In this document: piece by piece, positions 28,091-37,061 of the stretch
Layout of the letters: every line of letters begins with the position of its first letter
Numbering within the stretch: the stretch's first letter is position 1
Assembly (NCBI GenBank): GCA_007618135.1
Contig: PHFX01000003.1
Span: 62,001-126,000 of the forward strand
Direction of reading: 5' to 3'
Length of the DNA stretch: 64,000 nt
Source of the DNA: Candidatus Brocadia sp. WS118
GTDB taxonomy: Bacteria > Planctomycetota > Brocadiia > Brocadiales > Brocadiaceae
Made by a program: the position numbers and the translations under genes
The notes under the pieces: model-generated
Databases searched by the model: none
Seen by the model: only the letters and a program-made list of their open reading frames with translations
What the model was told of the DNA's origin: nothing

Positions 28091-28555
28091 ATGAACGCAG
28101 ATACACGCAGAAATCCTAAAGAAGTGGTTGTTATTCTCCCTTACGTCAACGGAAAAGTGCTCATGCAATTACGGGACATGAAAGAAGGGATAAATTTTCC
28201 TGGTTGTTGGGGATTTTTTGGCGGTTCCCTTGATGAAGGGGAAACTCCGGAAGAAGCATTCAAAAGAGAGTTGTTTGAAGAAATTGGTTACAGGCCAGCA
28301 GAAATGTATAATCTGGGTTTTAGCATAATTCCCGATCTGGAAAATCTTCATGCTCATGCTTTCTGTTGTCCTTTGACAATCCCAATTGAAGAAATAAAAT
28401 TAACGGAAGGGCTTGACCTTGATCTTTTTTCTCTCAAAGAGGTCATGGCAAAGGAATTGTATTCACACAAGATGGGAAAGTCGTTTCCTGTTATTGAAAC
28501 ACCGTATCTTGGTGATACCATACGAAAGCTTTGGAAGTATCTTAAATTAATTTGA
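28091..28555 (+). CDS. Nudix hydrolase
   Basis: A 154-aa protein with a full Nudix box: GSLDEGETPEEAFKRELFEE then IGY. The position after VVVILPYVNGKVLMQLRD is typical of ADP-sugar or nucleotide diphosphate hydrolases. The start codon lies in a degenerate interspersed repeat (GATGAACGCAGATACACGCAGA), so the first residues (MNADTRRN) are repeat-derived and a later start at an alternative codon is possible. The role in the island may be clearance of nucleotide sugars or be unrelated. Confidence 0.82.
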   Translation: MNADTRRNPKEVVVILPYVNGKVLMQLRDMKEGINFPGCWGFFGGSLDEGETPEEAFKRELFEEIGYRPAEMYNLGFSIIPDLENLHAHAFCCPLTIPIEEIKLTEGLDLDLFSLKEVMAKELYSHKMGKSFPVIETPYLGDTIRKLWKYLKLI

Positions 28556-28602
28556 TATACGTAATTGGTTCACCGCAAAGGACGCAGAGGAAAAAAATAT
28601 AA

Positions 28603-29010
28603 ATGGATGGTGTCCTGTTTAATAAAATTCAGAGGCTAAAGGAAGAGGGTAAATATTTAATCGATAATAAAGTTGATTTTCTGAGTACGTTAAAAACTTC
28701 CCTGGCAACAAAAAAGATTGTTGAACGCTCTGTATATCTCTGTGCTGAAATTATCCTGGATATTGCAGACCTCCTTATTATAAAAAAGGGTTATCCAAAG
28801 GCGTCCTCTTATAGCGATTCGATATATAAACTTGGGGACTACCATATTATTTCAGAAGAGTTTGCAAGTAAATTTGTGTATATTGCGGGATTACGGAACT
28901 TTCTTGCCCATGATTATCAAAAGGATACAATACCGGAGTTGGAAAAATTTTTGAACTCAGGCATTAAAGATATCGAATATTTTATTGCCGTTATAAAGAA
29001 TTATTTATGA
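28603..29010 (+). CDS. hepT: HepT-like HEPN toxin
   Basis: A 135-aa all-helical DUF86/HEPN protein. GLRNFLAHDYQ carries the RX4H-type RNase motif. The ATG at 28603 is downstream of CACCGCAAAGGACGCAGAGG, a common interspersed repeat. It overlaps the following nucleotidyltransferase gene by 4 bp (ATGA). HepT is the RNase toxin inactivated by MntA in the known HepT-MntA system. Confidence 0.84.
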   Translation: MDGVLFNKIQRLKEEGKYLIDNKVDFLSTLKTSLATKKIVERSVYLCAEIILDIADLLIIKKGYPKASSYSDSIYKLGDYHIISEEFASKFVYIAGLRNFLAHDYQKDTIPELEKFLNSGIKDIEYFIAVIKNYL

Positions 29011-29399
29011 TAGATAATATTCAGCGCTTGAAAGAAATTTTGAGTAAACAATCATCAATATCCTTTGCGTATCTTTTTGGTTCAAGGGCTAAAGAATATG
29101 CAAATCAGCAGAGTGATTGGGATATAGCAGTATATTTTTCTGAACCACTGGAAAATCTTGGGCTTTGGCCTGCATTTGAGCTTGAGGCAAAATTATCAAG
29201 GGCAGTTGGTTCGACAGTACAGATTGCAGTCCTCAATAATCATTTGCCCCCTGTCTTTGGTTTCAAAATAGTGAGTGAGGGAATTTTACTTTTAGACAAA
29301 AACGCGGACATGAGAATGGATTTTGAAAACAGGACATTGAGGTATTATTACGACTGGCAGTATTTCCTAAAGAGACAGATATTGGCGGAAAAATCATGA
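29007..29399 (+). CDS. mntA: MntA-like nucleotidyltransferase antitoxin
   Basis: A 130-aa protein with the minimal nucleotidyltransferase motif GSRAKEYANQQSDWD (GSX10DXD), matching MntA, which inactivates HepT by adding AMP to it. It overlaps the hepT gene upstream and overlaps the radical-SAM gene downstream by 4 bp, so three genes are tightly coupled. Confidence 0.84.
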   Translation: MIDNIQRLKEILSKQSSISFAYLFGSRAKEYANQQSDWDIAVYFSEPLENLGLWPAFELEAKLSRAVGSTVQIAVLNNHLPPVFGFKIVSEGILLLDKNADMRMDFENRTLRYYYDWQYFLKRQILAEKS

Positions 29400-30244
29400 A
29401 GCCGATTTTTATTCCGCAAACATATAATTATATTGCCACTTTTTTGTCCCTCGCCTGCAATCTCCGTTGCAGTTACTGCATCAATTATTTCGAGGAAGGC
29501 AATTTTCGTAAAAAACATATCTCCGGAAAAGAATGGGTTCAGGGATTAAACAGGATTGTTTCCAGGGATGACCTCCCCATCTCGCTTCAGGGGGGAGAAC
29601 CAAGCCTTCACAAGGATTTTATCTATATACTGAACCATATAAAACCGGAGTTAAATATTGACGTCCTGACAAATTTACAGTTTGATGAGGACGAGTTTAT
29701 CCGTAATGTAGACCCCAACAGAATTAAAAGGAAATCCCCTTATGCATCTATAAGGGTTAGTTATCACCCGGCAACGATGAAGCTTGAACCCTTAGTTAAA
29801 AAAGTCCTTAAATTACAAAACAACGGATTTAGTATCGGGATTTGGGGAGTAACGCATCCCGCTCAGGAGGCAGAAATAATGAGGGCAAAGGAATATTGCA
29901 CATCGTTGGGAATAGACTTTCGTACAAAAGAGTTTCTTGGCGAATATAACGGGAAGATGTACGGCACGTATCGCTACGAAGGTGCGTGTGATAAAAAATT
30001 TACGAAAGAGGTATTATGCAAGACGACAGAGCTGATTATCGGAAGTGGTGGCGATATTTACCGGTGTCACAGTGACCTTTATGAAGGCAGAAAGCCCATA
30101 GGAAATCTCCTTGATGAAAATTTTGAGATAGAAGATAGATACCGCGAGTGTGATGTCTTTGGTCATTGTAATCCCTGTGATGTAAAGCTGAAGACAAACC
30201 GGTTTCAGCAATTCGGTCATACGTCGGTAGAAATTAAATTTTAG
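29396..30244 (+). CDS. Radical SAM protein 6 coupled to HepT-MntA
   Basis: A 282-aa protein. CNLRCSYC (~22-29) is the radical-SAM site, ISLQGGEPSLHKDFI the SAM motif. The C-terminal Cys (ACDKKFTKEVLC, YRCHSD, CDVFGHCNPC) indicate an auxiliary cluster. Its ATG overlaps the mntA stop (ATGA). Whether it belongs to the toxin-antitoxin unit or only to the surrounding glycan island is not decided by sequence. Confidence 0.84.
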   Translation: MKPIFIPQTYNYIATFLSLACNLRCSYCINYFEEGNFRKKHISGKEWVQGLNRIVSRDDLPISLQGGEPSLHKDFIYILNHIKPELNIDVLTNLQFDEDEFIRNVDPNRIKRKSPYASIRVSYHPATMKLEPLVKKVLKLQNNGFSIGIWGVTHPAQEAEIMRAKEYCTSLGIDFRTKEFLGEYNGKMYGTYRYEGACDKKFTKEVLCKTTELIIGSGGDIYRCHSDLYEGRKPIGNLLDENFEIEDRYRECDVFGHCNPCDVKLKTNRFQQFGHTSVEIKF

Positions 30245-30253
30245 TAATTTGTT

Positions 30254-30704
30254 AGCCACGAATATACACGAATGAGCACGAATGAAGATAAAATTTTGTA
30301 TAAGGATTTATCTTATAAAATTGTTGGATTAGCCATGCAGGTGCATAATAAACTCGGGTATGGCTTTTTGGAGAAAGTTTACGAGAATGCCTTGATGGTG
30401 CTGTTTAGGCGCGAAGGTGTTCAGTCAAAGCAGCAAGCGCCAATAACTGTCTACTTTGAAGGTGAGGTAGTAGGCGATTATTACGCAGATATTTTAGTCG
30501 AAGAAGAAATTATATTAGAACTTAAATCTTCGGAAGGGATCATTGATGCCCACAGAGCACAAACTCTCAATTATTTAAAAGCAACAAAACTGCAGTTGGC
30601 AATTATCCTAAATTTTGGGAATGAGAAGTTGGAGTACGAAAGAATAGTTCTATAAATTGTTATTTATTGTCTTAATTCGTGTAAATTTGTGTTTATTCGT
30701 GGCT
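30254..30704. repeat. Repeat-bracketed GxxExxY cassette
   Basis: The 30-nt arms at 30254-30283 and 30675-30704 are inverted copies (25 of 30 positions match): AGCCACGAAT begins both when read inward. They bracket only the GxxExxY gene, and its ATG (30272) is inside the left arm. Similar 'CACGAAT' arrays surround GxxExxY genes in other genomes as I recall. No transposase is inside, so movement, if any, would be in trans. Confidence 0.7.
30272..30655 (+). CDS. GxxExxY-family protein
   Basis: A 127-aa protein. VHNKLGYGFLEKVYENAL contains the GxxExxY signature, and DYYADILVEEEIILELKSSEGI resembles a PD-(D/E)XK core, the basis for suspecting a nuclease-like fold. Its function is unknown. The first residues (MSTNED) come from the surrounding repeat. 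Confidence 0.82.
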   Translation: MSTNEDKILYKDLSYKIVGLAMQVHNKLGYGFLEKVYENALMVLFRREGVQSKQQAPITVYFEGEVVGDYYADILVEEEIILELKSSEGIIDAHRAQTLNYLKATKLQLAIILNFGNEKLEYERIVL

Positions 30705-30709
30705 AGATA

Positions 30710-32071
30710 ATGTCAGATACTATCAAAGAAAAATTTTTACCGATTAAAGAGCTTAACGAGGAAGTTTATAATATTCTTATTCAGGATAAACTCGAATTCG
30801 GTCGCCTCACACGCTTTAAAAAGGGCATAAAACAATCGTTGAGGAGATACAAGGTCGGGGGTTTGAAGACTGTTTTTAATAACCCAAACCTTAAGCAGAT
30901 AATTAACAGAACAAATACCACCTCCGGCAAAAAAAAGATACTTTATGTCACGATTACCCCTTCCTTCAATCTGTTACGGCAGAGCATGTATATACGAAAG
31001 ACCGGAAACTATGAAACGATTCTCCTTATGGAAAGTCCGTGGCTGGTCAAACTCATGAAGCAATATTTTGATGCGGTATATATTTATAACCATTATTATG
31101 AACTGGCTAACATCCTTAGGGAAATAAATCCCTGTTTAATTCATGTCCAGGGGTCCATGATGGGATCTGATTTTCTGTGTATAATTGCCAAATTATTTAA
31201 CCGTTCGAAAATTATTTTTGAATTTTATGATGTTCCAAGTCTTACCATTGATAATGAAGACAGCATATGTGTCTGGGGAAAGAGGGAAACTGAACTTGGT
31301 TTTTTCGCCGAACGGTTTGCTTGTGAAAATGCAGACGGAATTATTCTTGGTTATTCCAATGAGGCAGGCAAGATGTTACGAAAACAATATCATATAAAAG
31401 TCCCGATGGTAGAGTTTTATCCGTATGTATGTAACGAATTTCTTGCCAAGGGGAGCAACGCTAAATATTCACAAAAAGATGGTAAAATTCATTTGGTGTA
31501 TGGCGGCTATGTGTATACAGCAAATATTCCTAAAAATGTACTTGATAGTCATCAATTTATAGAATCGATAAAACAGATTACAAAACAAGGGATATGTCTT
31601 GATGTATACACTTCTCCGCACATGAGTGCTTTAAAGTTTGAACACTTATTTGCTGATTACATAGCTGTTTCTAAAGAAAATAATCTTTTCCGATTTATGA
31701 AGGGATTTTCCCCCCGTGAAGCAGTTAATAAATTTTCTCAGTACGATTTTGGAGTGTTGCATTTATTTGACCAGGGATCTTCTTTGAATAAATCTAACAG
31801 AATCAGGATACCTGGAAAATTCTTTTTTTATCTCGAGGCAGGCCTTCCTCTTTTAATCAGTGAAGAGTTTGAGTATGCATCAGAGTTGGTGAGAAAACAT
31901 GAGATTGGTATTGTTGTAAGCCAAGAGGACATGCACAATCTTTCAAAAATAATTTCTGTATATGACCGCGACAGGCTAAGGACCAATGTTTTTGCTGCCA
32001 GGGAAAAACTTTCCATGGGAACTCATATTGGCAAGCTTCTTGGGTTTTATGAAGAAATAAAGAGGACGTAA
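30710..32071 (+). CDS. GT4-like glycosyltransferase (paralogue B)
   Basis: A 453-aa relative of the 12789 protein: EVYNILIQDKLEFGRLTRFKK, ETILLMESPWLVKLMKQYFD and KFFFYLEAGLPLLISEEF match that protein at the same places. The donor-site Glu region and closing KHEIGIVVSQEDM are kept. It starts 5 bp after the GxxExxY repeat arm. Duplication suggests two successive linkages or two acceptors. Confidence 0.75.
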   Translation: MSDTIKEKFLPIKELNEEVYNILIQDKLEFGRLTRFKKGIKQSLRRYKVGGLKTVFNNPNLKQIINRTNTTSGKKKILYVTITPSFNLLRQSMYIRKTGNYETILLMESPWLVKLMKQYFDAVYIYNHYYELANILREINPCLIHVQGSMMGSDFLCIIAKLFNRSKIIFEFYDVPSLTIDNEDSICVWGKRETELGFFAERFACENADGIILGYSNEAGKMLRKQYHIKVPMVEFYPYVCNEFLAKGSNAKYSQKDGKIHLVYGGYVYTANIPKNVLDSHQFIESIKQITKQGICLDVYTSPHMSALKFEHLFADYIAVSKENNLFRFMKGFSPREAVNKFSQYDFGVLHLFDQGSSLNKSNRIRIPGKFFFYLEAGLPLLISEEFEYASELVRKHEIGIVVSQEDMHNLSKIISVYDRDRLRTNVFAAREKLSMGTHIGKLLGFYEEIKRT

Positions 32072-32163
32072 TTGTGAAATTATTAAAATATTTACTGAAA
32101 TATTTGATTTTTCATTTAAGTAATTTAATTCATCTAACAGGAAATTAATACCAGGAAGCTATA

Positions 32164-33312
32164 TTGCGCCTCGACAGACTTTACGACATCTTATTAACAT
32201 CGCATGCGGTTCTGCCATACCGGGTGGGCGGTGGTTTTGCCCTTCCCATGTTAAAAGTATCGTTGGACTTAACGTATCAATGTAATTTGAGATGTGTCTT
32301 TTGTTTTCAGATGGAACAAAAAGGGACAAAAGAACGAAATGAATTATCGGCGGATGAATTTATTCACGTTATTTCACAAATCCCCAGATTTGCCCTGATT
32401 ACCTTCACTGGTGGAGAACCTTTCGTAAAGAAGGATGCCCTTGAGGTTGTAAAGTATGCTCTTGGAAAACACGGGTGTAATATTATAACCAATGGAGTTA
32501 TGCTGACTGAGGAACATGTGCAGGCATTTGTTGATAAACGATTACTCTTGGCAGGAGTTTCTGTCGATGGGATTGGACACTATCATGACCAATTGAGAGG
32601 TATGAAGGGTGCCTTCGATAAAACAACGCACAACTTGAAATTGCTTCAGGAGTATAAAAACAGGAAAAGAACAAGATACCCGTTGCTCGACATTAAGACG
32701 GTAATAACACAAGAAAATATAGGCATGCTGGAAGATATCTATCAGTATGCCGTTGATATGAAAGCAGATTTCTTTACTTTATCACCTCTTAAGGTTACTA
32801 ATATACAATTTCAGGCAAATTTCATAGATGATTTGAAAGATGGTAAGCTGTGGTCACCTATAACAGTAACACCCTATATTGATCCAAAAATCTTAGTTCA
32901 GAAAATAGCAAAAATAATAGAAAACAGCCGAAACAAGAAAATCAAGATCCGTTTTTATCCCATAGCGCAAACGGCCGAAGGTATGGAAACGCATTTTGAT
33001 AATACGCGAAGACTTATTGATCGGTATAAACCATGTCTTGTCCCCTGGTCCAGTTTGCAAATTTCTCCCACGGGAGACGCTTATCCATGCATTGCCTACA
33101 AAACAGGGAATATAAGGGAATCCAAGCTGATGGTCCTGTGGAATTCTATACGATTCCGGGAATTTAGAAAGCAACTCCGTGCTGTTGGGCTTTTTCCTGG
33201 ATGTGCAGGCTGCTGCTATCTCAAAGAAAGAAATCACACCTCTTCCTATTCAAATGTCAGGGATTACGATAGAATCAAGACTAAAAGCGCTGATGAATTT
33301 GTCTTGAAATAA
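32164..33312 (+). CDS. Radical SAM/SPASM protein 7
   Basis: A 382-aa protein. A TTG start is chosen because CCAGGAAG lies 5 nt upstream; an ATG at 32248 is a shorter alternative. CNLRCVFC (~40-47) is the radical-SAM cluster, ITFTGGEPFVKKDAL the SAM motif. The SPASM C-terminus has PCLVPWSSLQISPTGDAYPC and PGCAGCC. This is the most canonical SPASM protein in the set. Between it and the upstream glycosyltransferase are 92 bp of AT-rich sequence without a clear promoter. Confidence 0.85.
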   Translation: MRLDRLYDILLTSHAVLPYRVGGGFALPMLKVSLDLTYQCNLRCVFCFQMEQKGTKERNELSADEFIHVISQIPRFALITFTGGEPFVKKDALEVVKYALGKHGCNIITNGVMLTEEHVQAFVDKRLLLAGVSVDGIGHYHDQLRGMKGAFDKTTHNLKLLQEYKNRKRTRYPLLDIKTVITQENIGMLEDIYQYAVDMKADFFTLSPLKVTNIQFQANFIDDLKDGKLWSPITVTPYIDPKILVQKIAKIIENSRNKKIKIRFYPIAQTAEGMETHFDNTRRLIDRYKPCLVPWSSLQISPTGDAYPCIAYKTGNIRESKLMVLWNSIRFREFRKQLRAVGLFPGCAGCCYLKERNHTSSYSNVRDYDRIKTKSADEFVLK

Positions 33313-33359
33313 AAGCCCGGCAGATGATGTTTTAAGGATAAAAGCATGAAGGATGATTT

Positions 33360-34145
33360 ATGAATTATAAACTGAGTGTGATTGTGCCTGCACTGAACGA
33401 GGAAGGTAACATCGTCTGGGCTGTGAAAAATATAATAGAATCCTTCCAAAAGGTCGGATGTACCGCAGAAGTTATTGTGGTCAACGATGGCAGCACGGAT
33501 AGAACCGGTGAGCTTGTAAATGGCCTCATTGAGAAATATCCGTTTATCCGGATGCTTTGCCATGATAAACCTAAAGGGCTTGGCGCTTCGTATTGGGACG
33601 GCGTTCAGAATGCACAGGGGGAAGTCGTAATGTATGTCCCCGGTGACGGCGAAAATGATGCCTACGAGATTATGCGGTATCTGCCACTCTTGGACCACGT
33701 CGATATCGTAATTCCATTCTTTTACAACAGGAATGTGCGGTCGTGGGGTCGCAGGATGATATCAAAGACGTATAAAGGGATTATTAATCTGACCTTTGGT
33801 ATACTGTTGAATTACATGAATGGACCCGTGATGTATCGCAAATGTGTATTAGACGACATTGAGTTGAGGAGTACCGGCTTCTTCTATCAGACAGAATTAT
33901 TAATCAAATGTTTGAAACGGGGATATTTATATGCAGAAGTATCCTGCGCCCTCCATCAGCGGTTAAGCGGAAAATCAAAGGCGCTTACGCCCAAAACATT
34001 ATCCAGCGTCATCCTTGATTATCTTGCTACGGTGGCTACCATTTACGTATTCGACAGAAAAAATAGACTCATCGTTCCAAATTCTGTAACGGCTTTGCGA
34101 TACAGACAATTTGAAGAATTTCTTAACCAGTCAGTGAAAGGCTAA
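33360..34145 (+). CDS. GT2 glycosyltransferase, DPM1-like
   Basis: A 261-aa protein. SVIVPALNEEGNIVWAVKNI opens the GT-A fold, EVIVVNDGSTDRTGELV the nucleotide site, and VMYVPGDGENDAYEI replaces the usual DxD segment. It lacks C-terminal membrane spans, as in soluble dolichyl/polyprenyl-phosphate mannosyl- or glucosyltransferases. An AAGGAT ribosome site precedes the ATG. The neighbouring GT-C-like membrane protein would accept the lipid-phosphate sugar it makes; that pairing is inference. Confidence 0.82.
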   Translation: MNYKLSVIVPALNEEGNIVWAVKNIIESFQKVGCTAEVIVVNDGSTDRTGELVNGLIEKYPFIRMLCHDKPKGLGASYWDGVQNAQGEVVMYVPGDGENDAYEIMRYLPLLDHVDIVIPFFYNRNVRSWGRRMISKTYKGIINLTFGILLNYMNGPVMYRKCVLDDIELRSTGFFYQTELLIKCLKRGYLYAEVSCALHQRLSGKSKALTPKTLSSVILDYLATVATIYVFDRKNRLIVPNSVTALRYRQFEEFLNQSVKG

Positions 34146-34150
34146 CGCAC

Positions 34151-35461
34151 TTGGGAAGTAAAATCTTATCAGAAAAAAAAATATTAATTTTTATCCTGGG
34201 GGTTGCATTTTGTGTACGGGGTATTGCGCTTGTTGGATTTATGTTCAAAAATAATATTACTATTCATGAAAGTGGAATAACTGCATATCCTCACATTGAT
34301 GATTCTCAATTATACTACGGTACCGCCAAAAATCTTGCGGAGGGGAAGGGATATAGCTATTCAACCACAGAGGTACCCCTGGAATTACCGGAATATTTTC
34401 AGCCGACTCCTCTTTCTGACACCTATTACCAGAACTTTTATCCCCCCGTCTATTCGTCATTTTTAGGGATATGGTATTATTTTTTTGGTGCAAGTATCCT
34501 GGCATACGCTATACCGCAAATAATTCTGGGAACGGTGAGCTGCTATCTCACGTTTGTTATCGCTAAGGAGATCTTTTCCTCAAAAGCGGCATTAATGGCT
34601 GGTTTCCTTTTATCTGTTTACCATCCACTGGTATGGTGGACCTCTTACATACGAGCCGAAACCTTATTCATATTTTTACTGCTATTAGTCATTCTTTTTC
34701 TCCTCAAGGCCGTCAAAAACAATCTTGATATAAAAAACACTGTCATAGCTGGAGTTATTTTAGCCGTTACCTGCTTATGCAGGACGGTTGTACTTTATCT
34801 GCCCATATTTATTGTGTTTTACTTTATCATAATCTTTTTCAGGAAAGATAAAAGAAGACTCCTGTGCGGTGTCACTGCTTTCTTGCTATCATTTTACCTG
34901 TCGCTTTCACCCTGGGCATATAGAAATTACACGATATACAACCAGTTTGCTATTACCTCAAGCGATGCATGGGCTACCTTTTATGGCTGTAATGTAACGT
35001 CGGCAGATTTGCCATTTTTTGATTTGTACGAAATAAAATATGACGAAGAAAAAGCTGTTTTGGCAACATCGAAAGGATTAAAAGAGGAAAGCATCGAATT
35101 TGTAAAAAAGTATCCCATAAAATATATAAAATTATGCATCAAAAGATTTGTTGCCTTCTGGGGACCAGTAACAAAGAAACCCTCGTTTTTCAAAAAAATC
35201 ATGGATACTTTTATTTACATCTTTGTCTTTCCCATGGCCTTTTACGGGTTTTATAAATCGAAATGGTGGACAAATACAGGGGCTGGTTTTAAACCTGCTC
35301 CTACACTCCTGATTATCATTATTCTGTATTACACCTTATTACACGCTGCAGTCGGAGTTGATGATGCCCTCATCTATCGATATCCCATAATACCCTTTAT
35401 CTGTATTTTTTCAGCGTATGGATATTATACATGCCTTAAATCACTTAAATCATTGGCATAA
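34151..35461 (+). CDS. ArnT/PMT-like (GT-C) membrane glycosyltransferase
   Basis: A 436-aa protein starting with TTG, 6 nt after the previous stop. It has about 10 predicted membrane segments and the GT-C luminal pattern, with acidic YPHIDDSQLYYGTAKNLAEGKGYSY in the first loop and FYPPVYSSFLGIWYYFFGAS after it. GT-C enzymes use polyprenyl-phosphate sugars, fitting the DPM1-like gene just upstream. An O-antigen polymerase is the alternative. Confidence 0.78.
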   Translation: MGSKILSEKKILIFILGVAFCVRGIALVGFMFKNNITIHESGITAYPHIDDSQLYYGTAKNLAEGKGYSYSTTEVPLELPEYFQPTPLSDTYYQNFYPPVYSSFLGIWYYFFGASILAYAIPQIILGTVSCYLTFVIAKEIFSSKAALMAGFLLSVYHPLVWWTSYIRAETLFIFLLLLVILFLLKAVKNNLDIKNTVIAGVILAVTCLCRTVVLYLPIFIVFYFIIIFFRKDKRRLLCGVTAFLLSFYLSLSPWAYRNYTIYNQFAITSSDAWATFYGCNVTSADLPFFDLYEIKYDEEKAVLATSKGLKEESIEFVKKYPIKYIKLCIKRFVAFWGPVTKKPSFFKKIMDTFIYIFVFPMAFYGFYKSKWWTNTGAGFKPAPTLLIIIILYYTLLHAAVGVDDALIYRYPIIPFICIFSAYGYYTCLKSLKSLA

Positions 35462-35534
35462 ATGGTTTGTATTGGTACAACCGTTATTACAGATTCTCTG
35501 CCCGTGATTCTTTTTTTGTTTTCAGGTTTACCTT

Positions 35535-36914
35535 ATGAATGCTTACGCCAGAGTATGTCAGCCTATAAGATATTTATACCAAACTTTTTTCACTAAAAAA
35601 TCGATACTACTGAAAGGTCGTCTTGCCAGAAATGCTTCCGGATCATTTGGTCTCAAAATAGCCTCCGCAGGATTATCATTTATCGTAGGGCTCTTACTGG
35701 CTCGATTGCTTGGTTCTACTGGTTATGGAACCTATGCCTATGCCATGAACTGGGTGGGATTGCTTGCGGTTCCTGGTACATTGGGGCTTGACAGATTGCT
35801 TGTGCGGGAAGTTGCTGCATACGAAACAAACGCAGAATGGCGTTTGTTGAGAGGTCTCCTCCGGTGGGCAAATCAGGCGGTGTTGATAGTCTCTTCGGGG
35901 TTGGCATTATTAGCGGCTTTCATCGGTTGGATCCTGGTAAGTCATAAGGATTCTTTAGTGCAGATCCCCTTTCTGATAGCGCTGACATCACTTCCGCTGG
36001 TCACACTTATCAGACTAAGACAATCTGTATTGAGAGGGCTTAACAGGGTAATCGCTGGACAAGTGCCGGAAATGCTTATTCAACCTGTTATTTTTATCTT
36101 TTTTATTGGTGCTGCGTACATGCTTTTGGGAAAAAGGTTGACTGCTCCCTGGACATTGGGAATGAACCTTGCGGCAACAGCGGTTGCCTTCGGAGTAGGA
36201 ACAAGGGTATTGCTCAAAACGCTTCCTTTACCTGTCCAGGAAACGTTTCCTTCCTATAAAATTCGGGAATGGATACGGAGCGCCTTGCCTCTGATGTTTA
36301 TCGCAGGAATGAAAATAATAAATGCCAAGACAGACATCATTATGCTTGGGGCAATAAAGGGACCACAAGAGGCGGGGATCTATTCGGTAGCTAATCGTGG
36401 GGCAGAATTAATAAGCTTTATCCTGATTGCCATCAACACCGCTCTGGCACCCACGGTAGTAAATCTTTTTGCAGCGGGAGAAATAAAAAAATTGCAAAAG
36501 ATCATTACCAAGAGCACACGGATAATTCTGATATTCTCTCTACCCATTGGGCTAATTCTTATAGTATTCGGTCATTGGTTTTTACTCCTCTTTGGAGAAT
36601 CGTTTACACAGGGCCGCACAACCCTCTCAATCTTATCCGCAGGGCAGCTCGTTAACGCTACCATGGGCTCCGTCGGTCTCTTGCTAGTTATGACCGGTCA
36701 TGAGCGGAGCGTAGCCATTGGCGTAGGTATCAGCGCAGCTTTGAACGTCATTCTGAACGCTCTCCTGATCCCTCAATGGGGTACAGCAGGGGCTGCAATT
36801 GCTACAGCAAGCAGCATGATTGCCTGGAATATTTTGTTGGCAATATGGGTATATAAAAAGCTTGGAGTCCATTCTACGGTAATGGGGGAATTTGTTCCCT
36901 GGAGAAAAAGATGA
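35535..36914 (+). CDS. Wzx-type flippase (copy 2)
   Basis: A 459-aa membrane protein. ARNASGSFGLKIASAGLSFIVGLLLARLLG followed by GYGTYAYAMNWVGL and DRLLVREVA are the hallmark of PST-family oligosaccharide flippases; GAIKGPQEAGIYSVANRGAEL lies in the middle. It is a different subfamily from the 11157 protein, so the island may export two distinct lipid-linked glycans. Confidence 0.86.
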   Translation: MNAYARVCQPIRYLYQTFFTKKSILLKGRLARNASGSFGLKIASAGLSFIVGLLLARLLGSTGYGTYAYAMNWVGLLAVPGTLGLDRLLVREVAAYETNAEWRLLRGLLRWANQAVLIVSSGLALLAAFIGWILVSHKDSLVQIPFLIALTSLPLVTLIRLRQSVLRGLNRVIAGQVPEMLIQPVIFIFFIGAAYMLLGKRLTAPWTLGMNLAATAVAFGVGTRVLLKTLPLPVQETFPSYKIREWIRSALPLMFIAGMKIINAKTDIIMLGAIKGPQEAGIYSVANRGAELISFILIAINTALAPTVVNLFAAGEIKKLQKIITKSTRIILIFSLPIGLILIVFGHWFLLLFGESFTQGRTTLSILSAGQLVNATMGSVGLLLVMTGHERSVAIGVGISAALNVILNALLIPQWGTAGAAIATASSMIAWNILLAIWVYKKLGVHSTVMGEFVPWRKR

Positions 36915-37061
36915 CGAAATTTTCCGGTTGTGATCTTGTTTAACGATACGCGACAATACCGGCTCAGCATTACTTCCATAGGTTTTTCAGTTGAATTGGG
37001 GTGGGGCAACGTCTGTTTTCCGTCAAAAAGGTATATTTTAAAAAGGGGCGTTTTCTGATTT

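Noticed and set aside
18496-33312. RiPP biosynthesis cluster
   Set aside because: SPASM-type proteins suggested it, but I found no precursor-like small ORF, protease or exporter; the neighbours are glycan genes.
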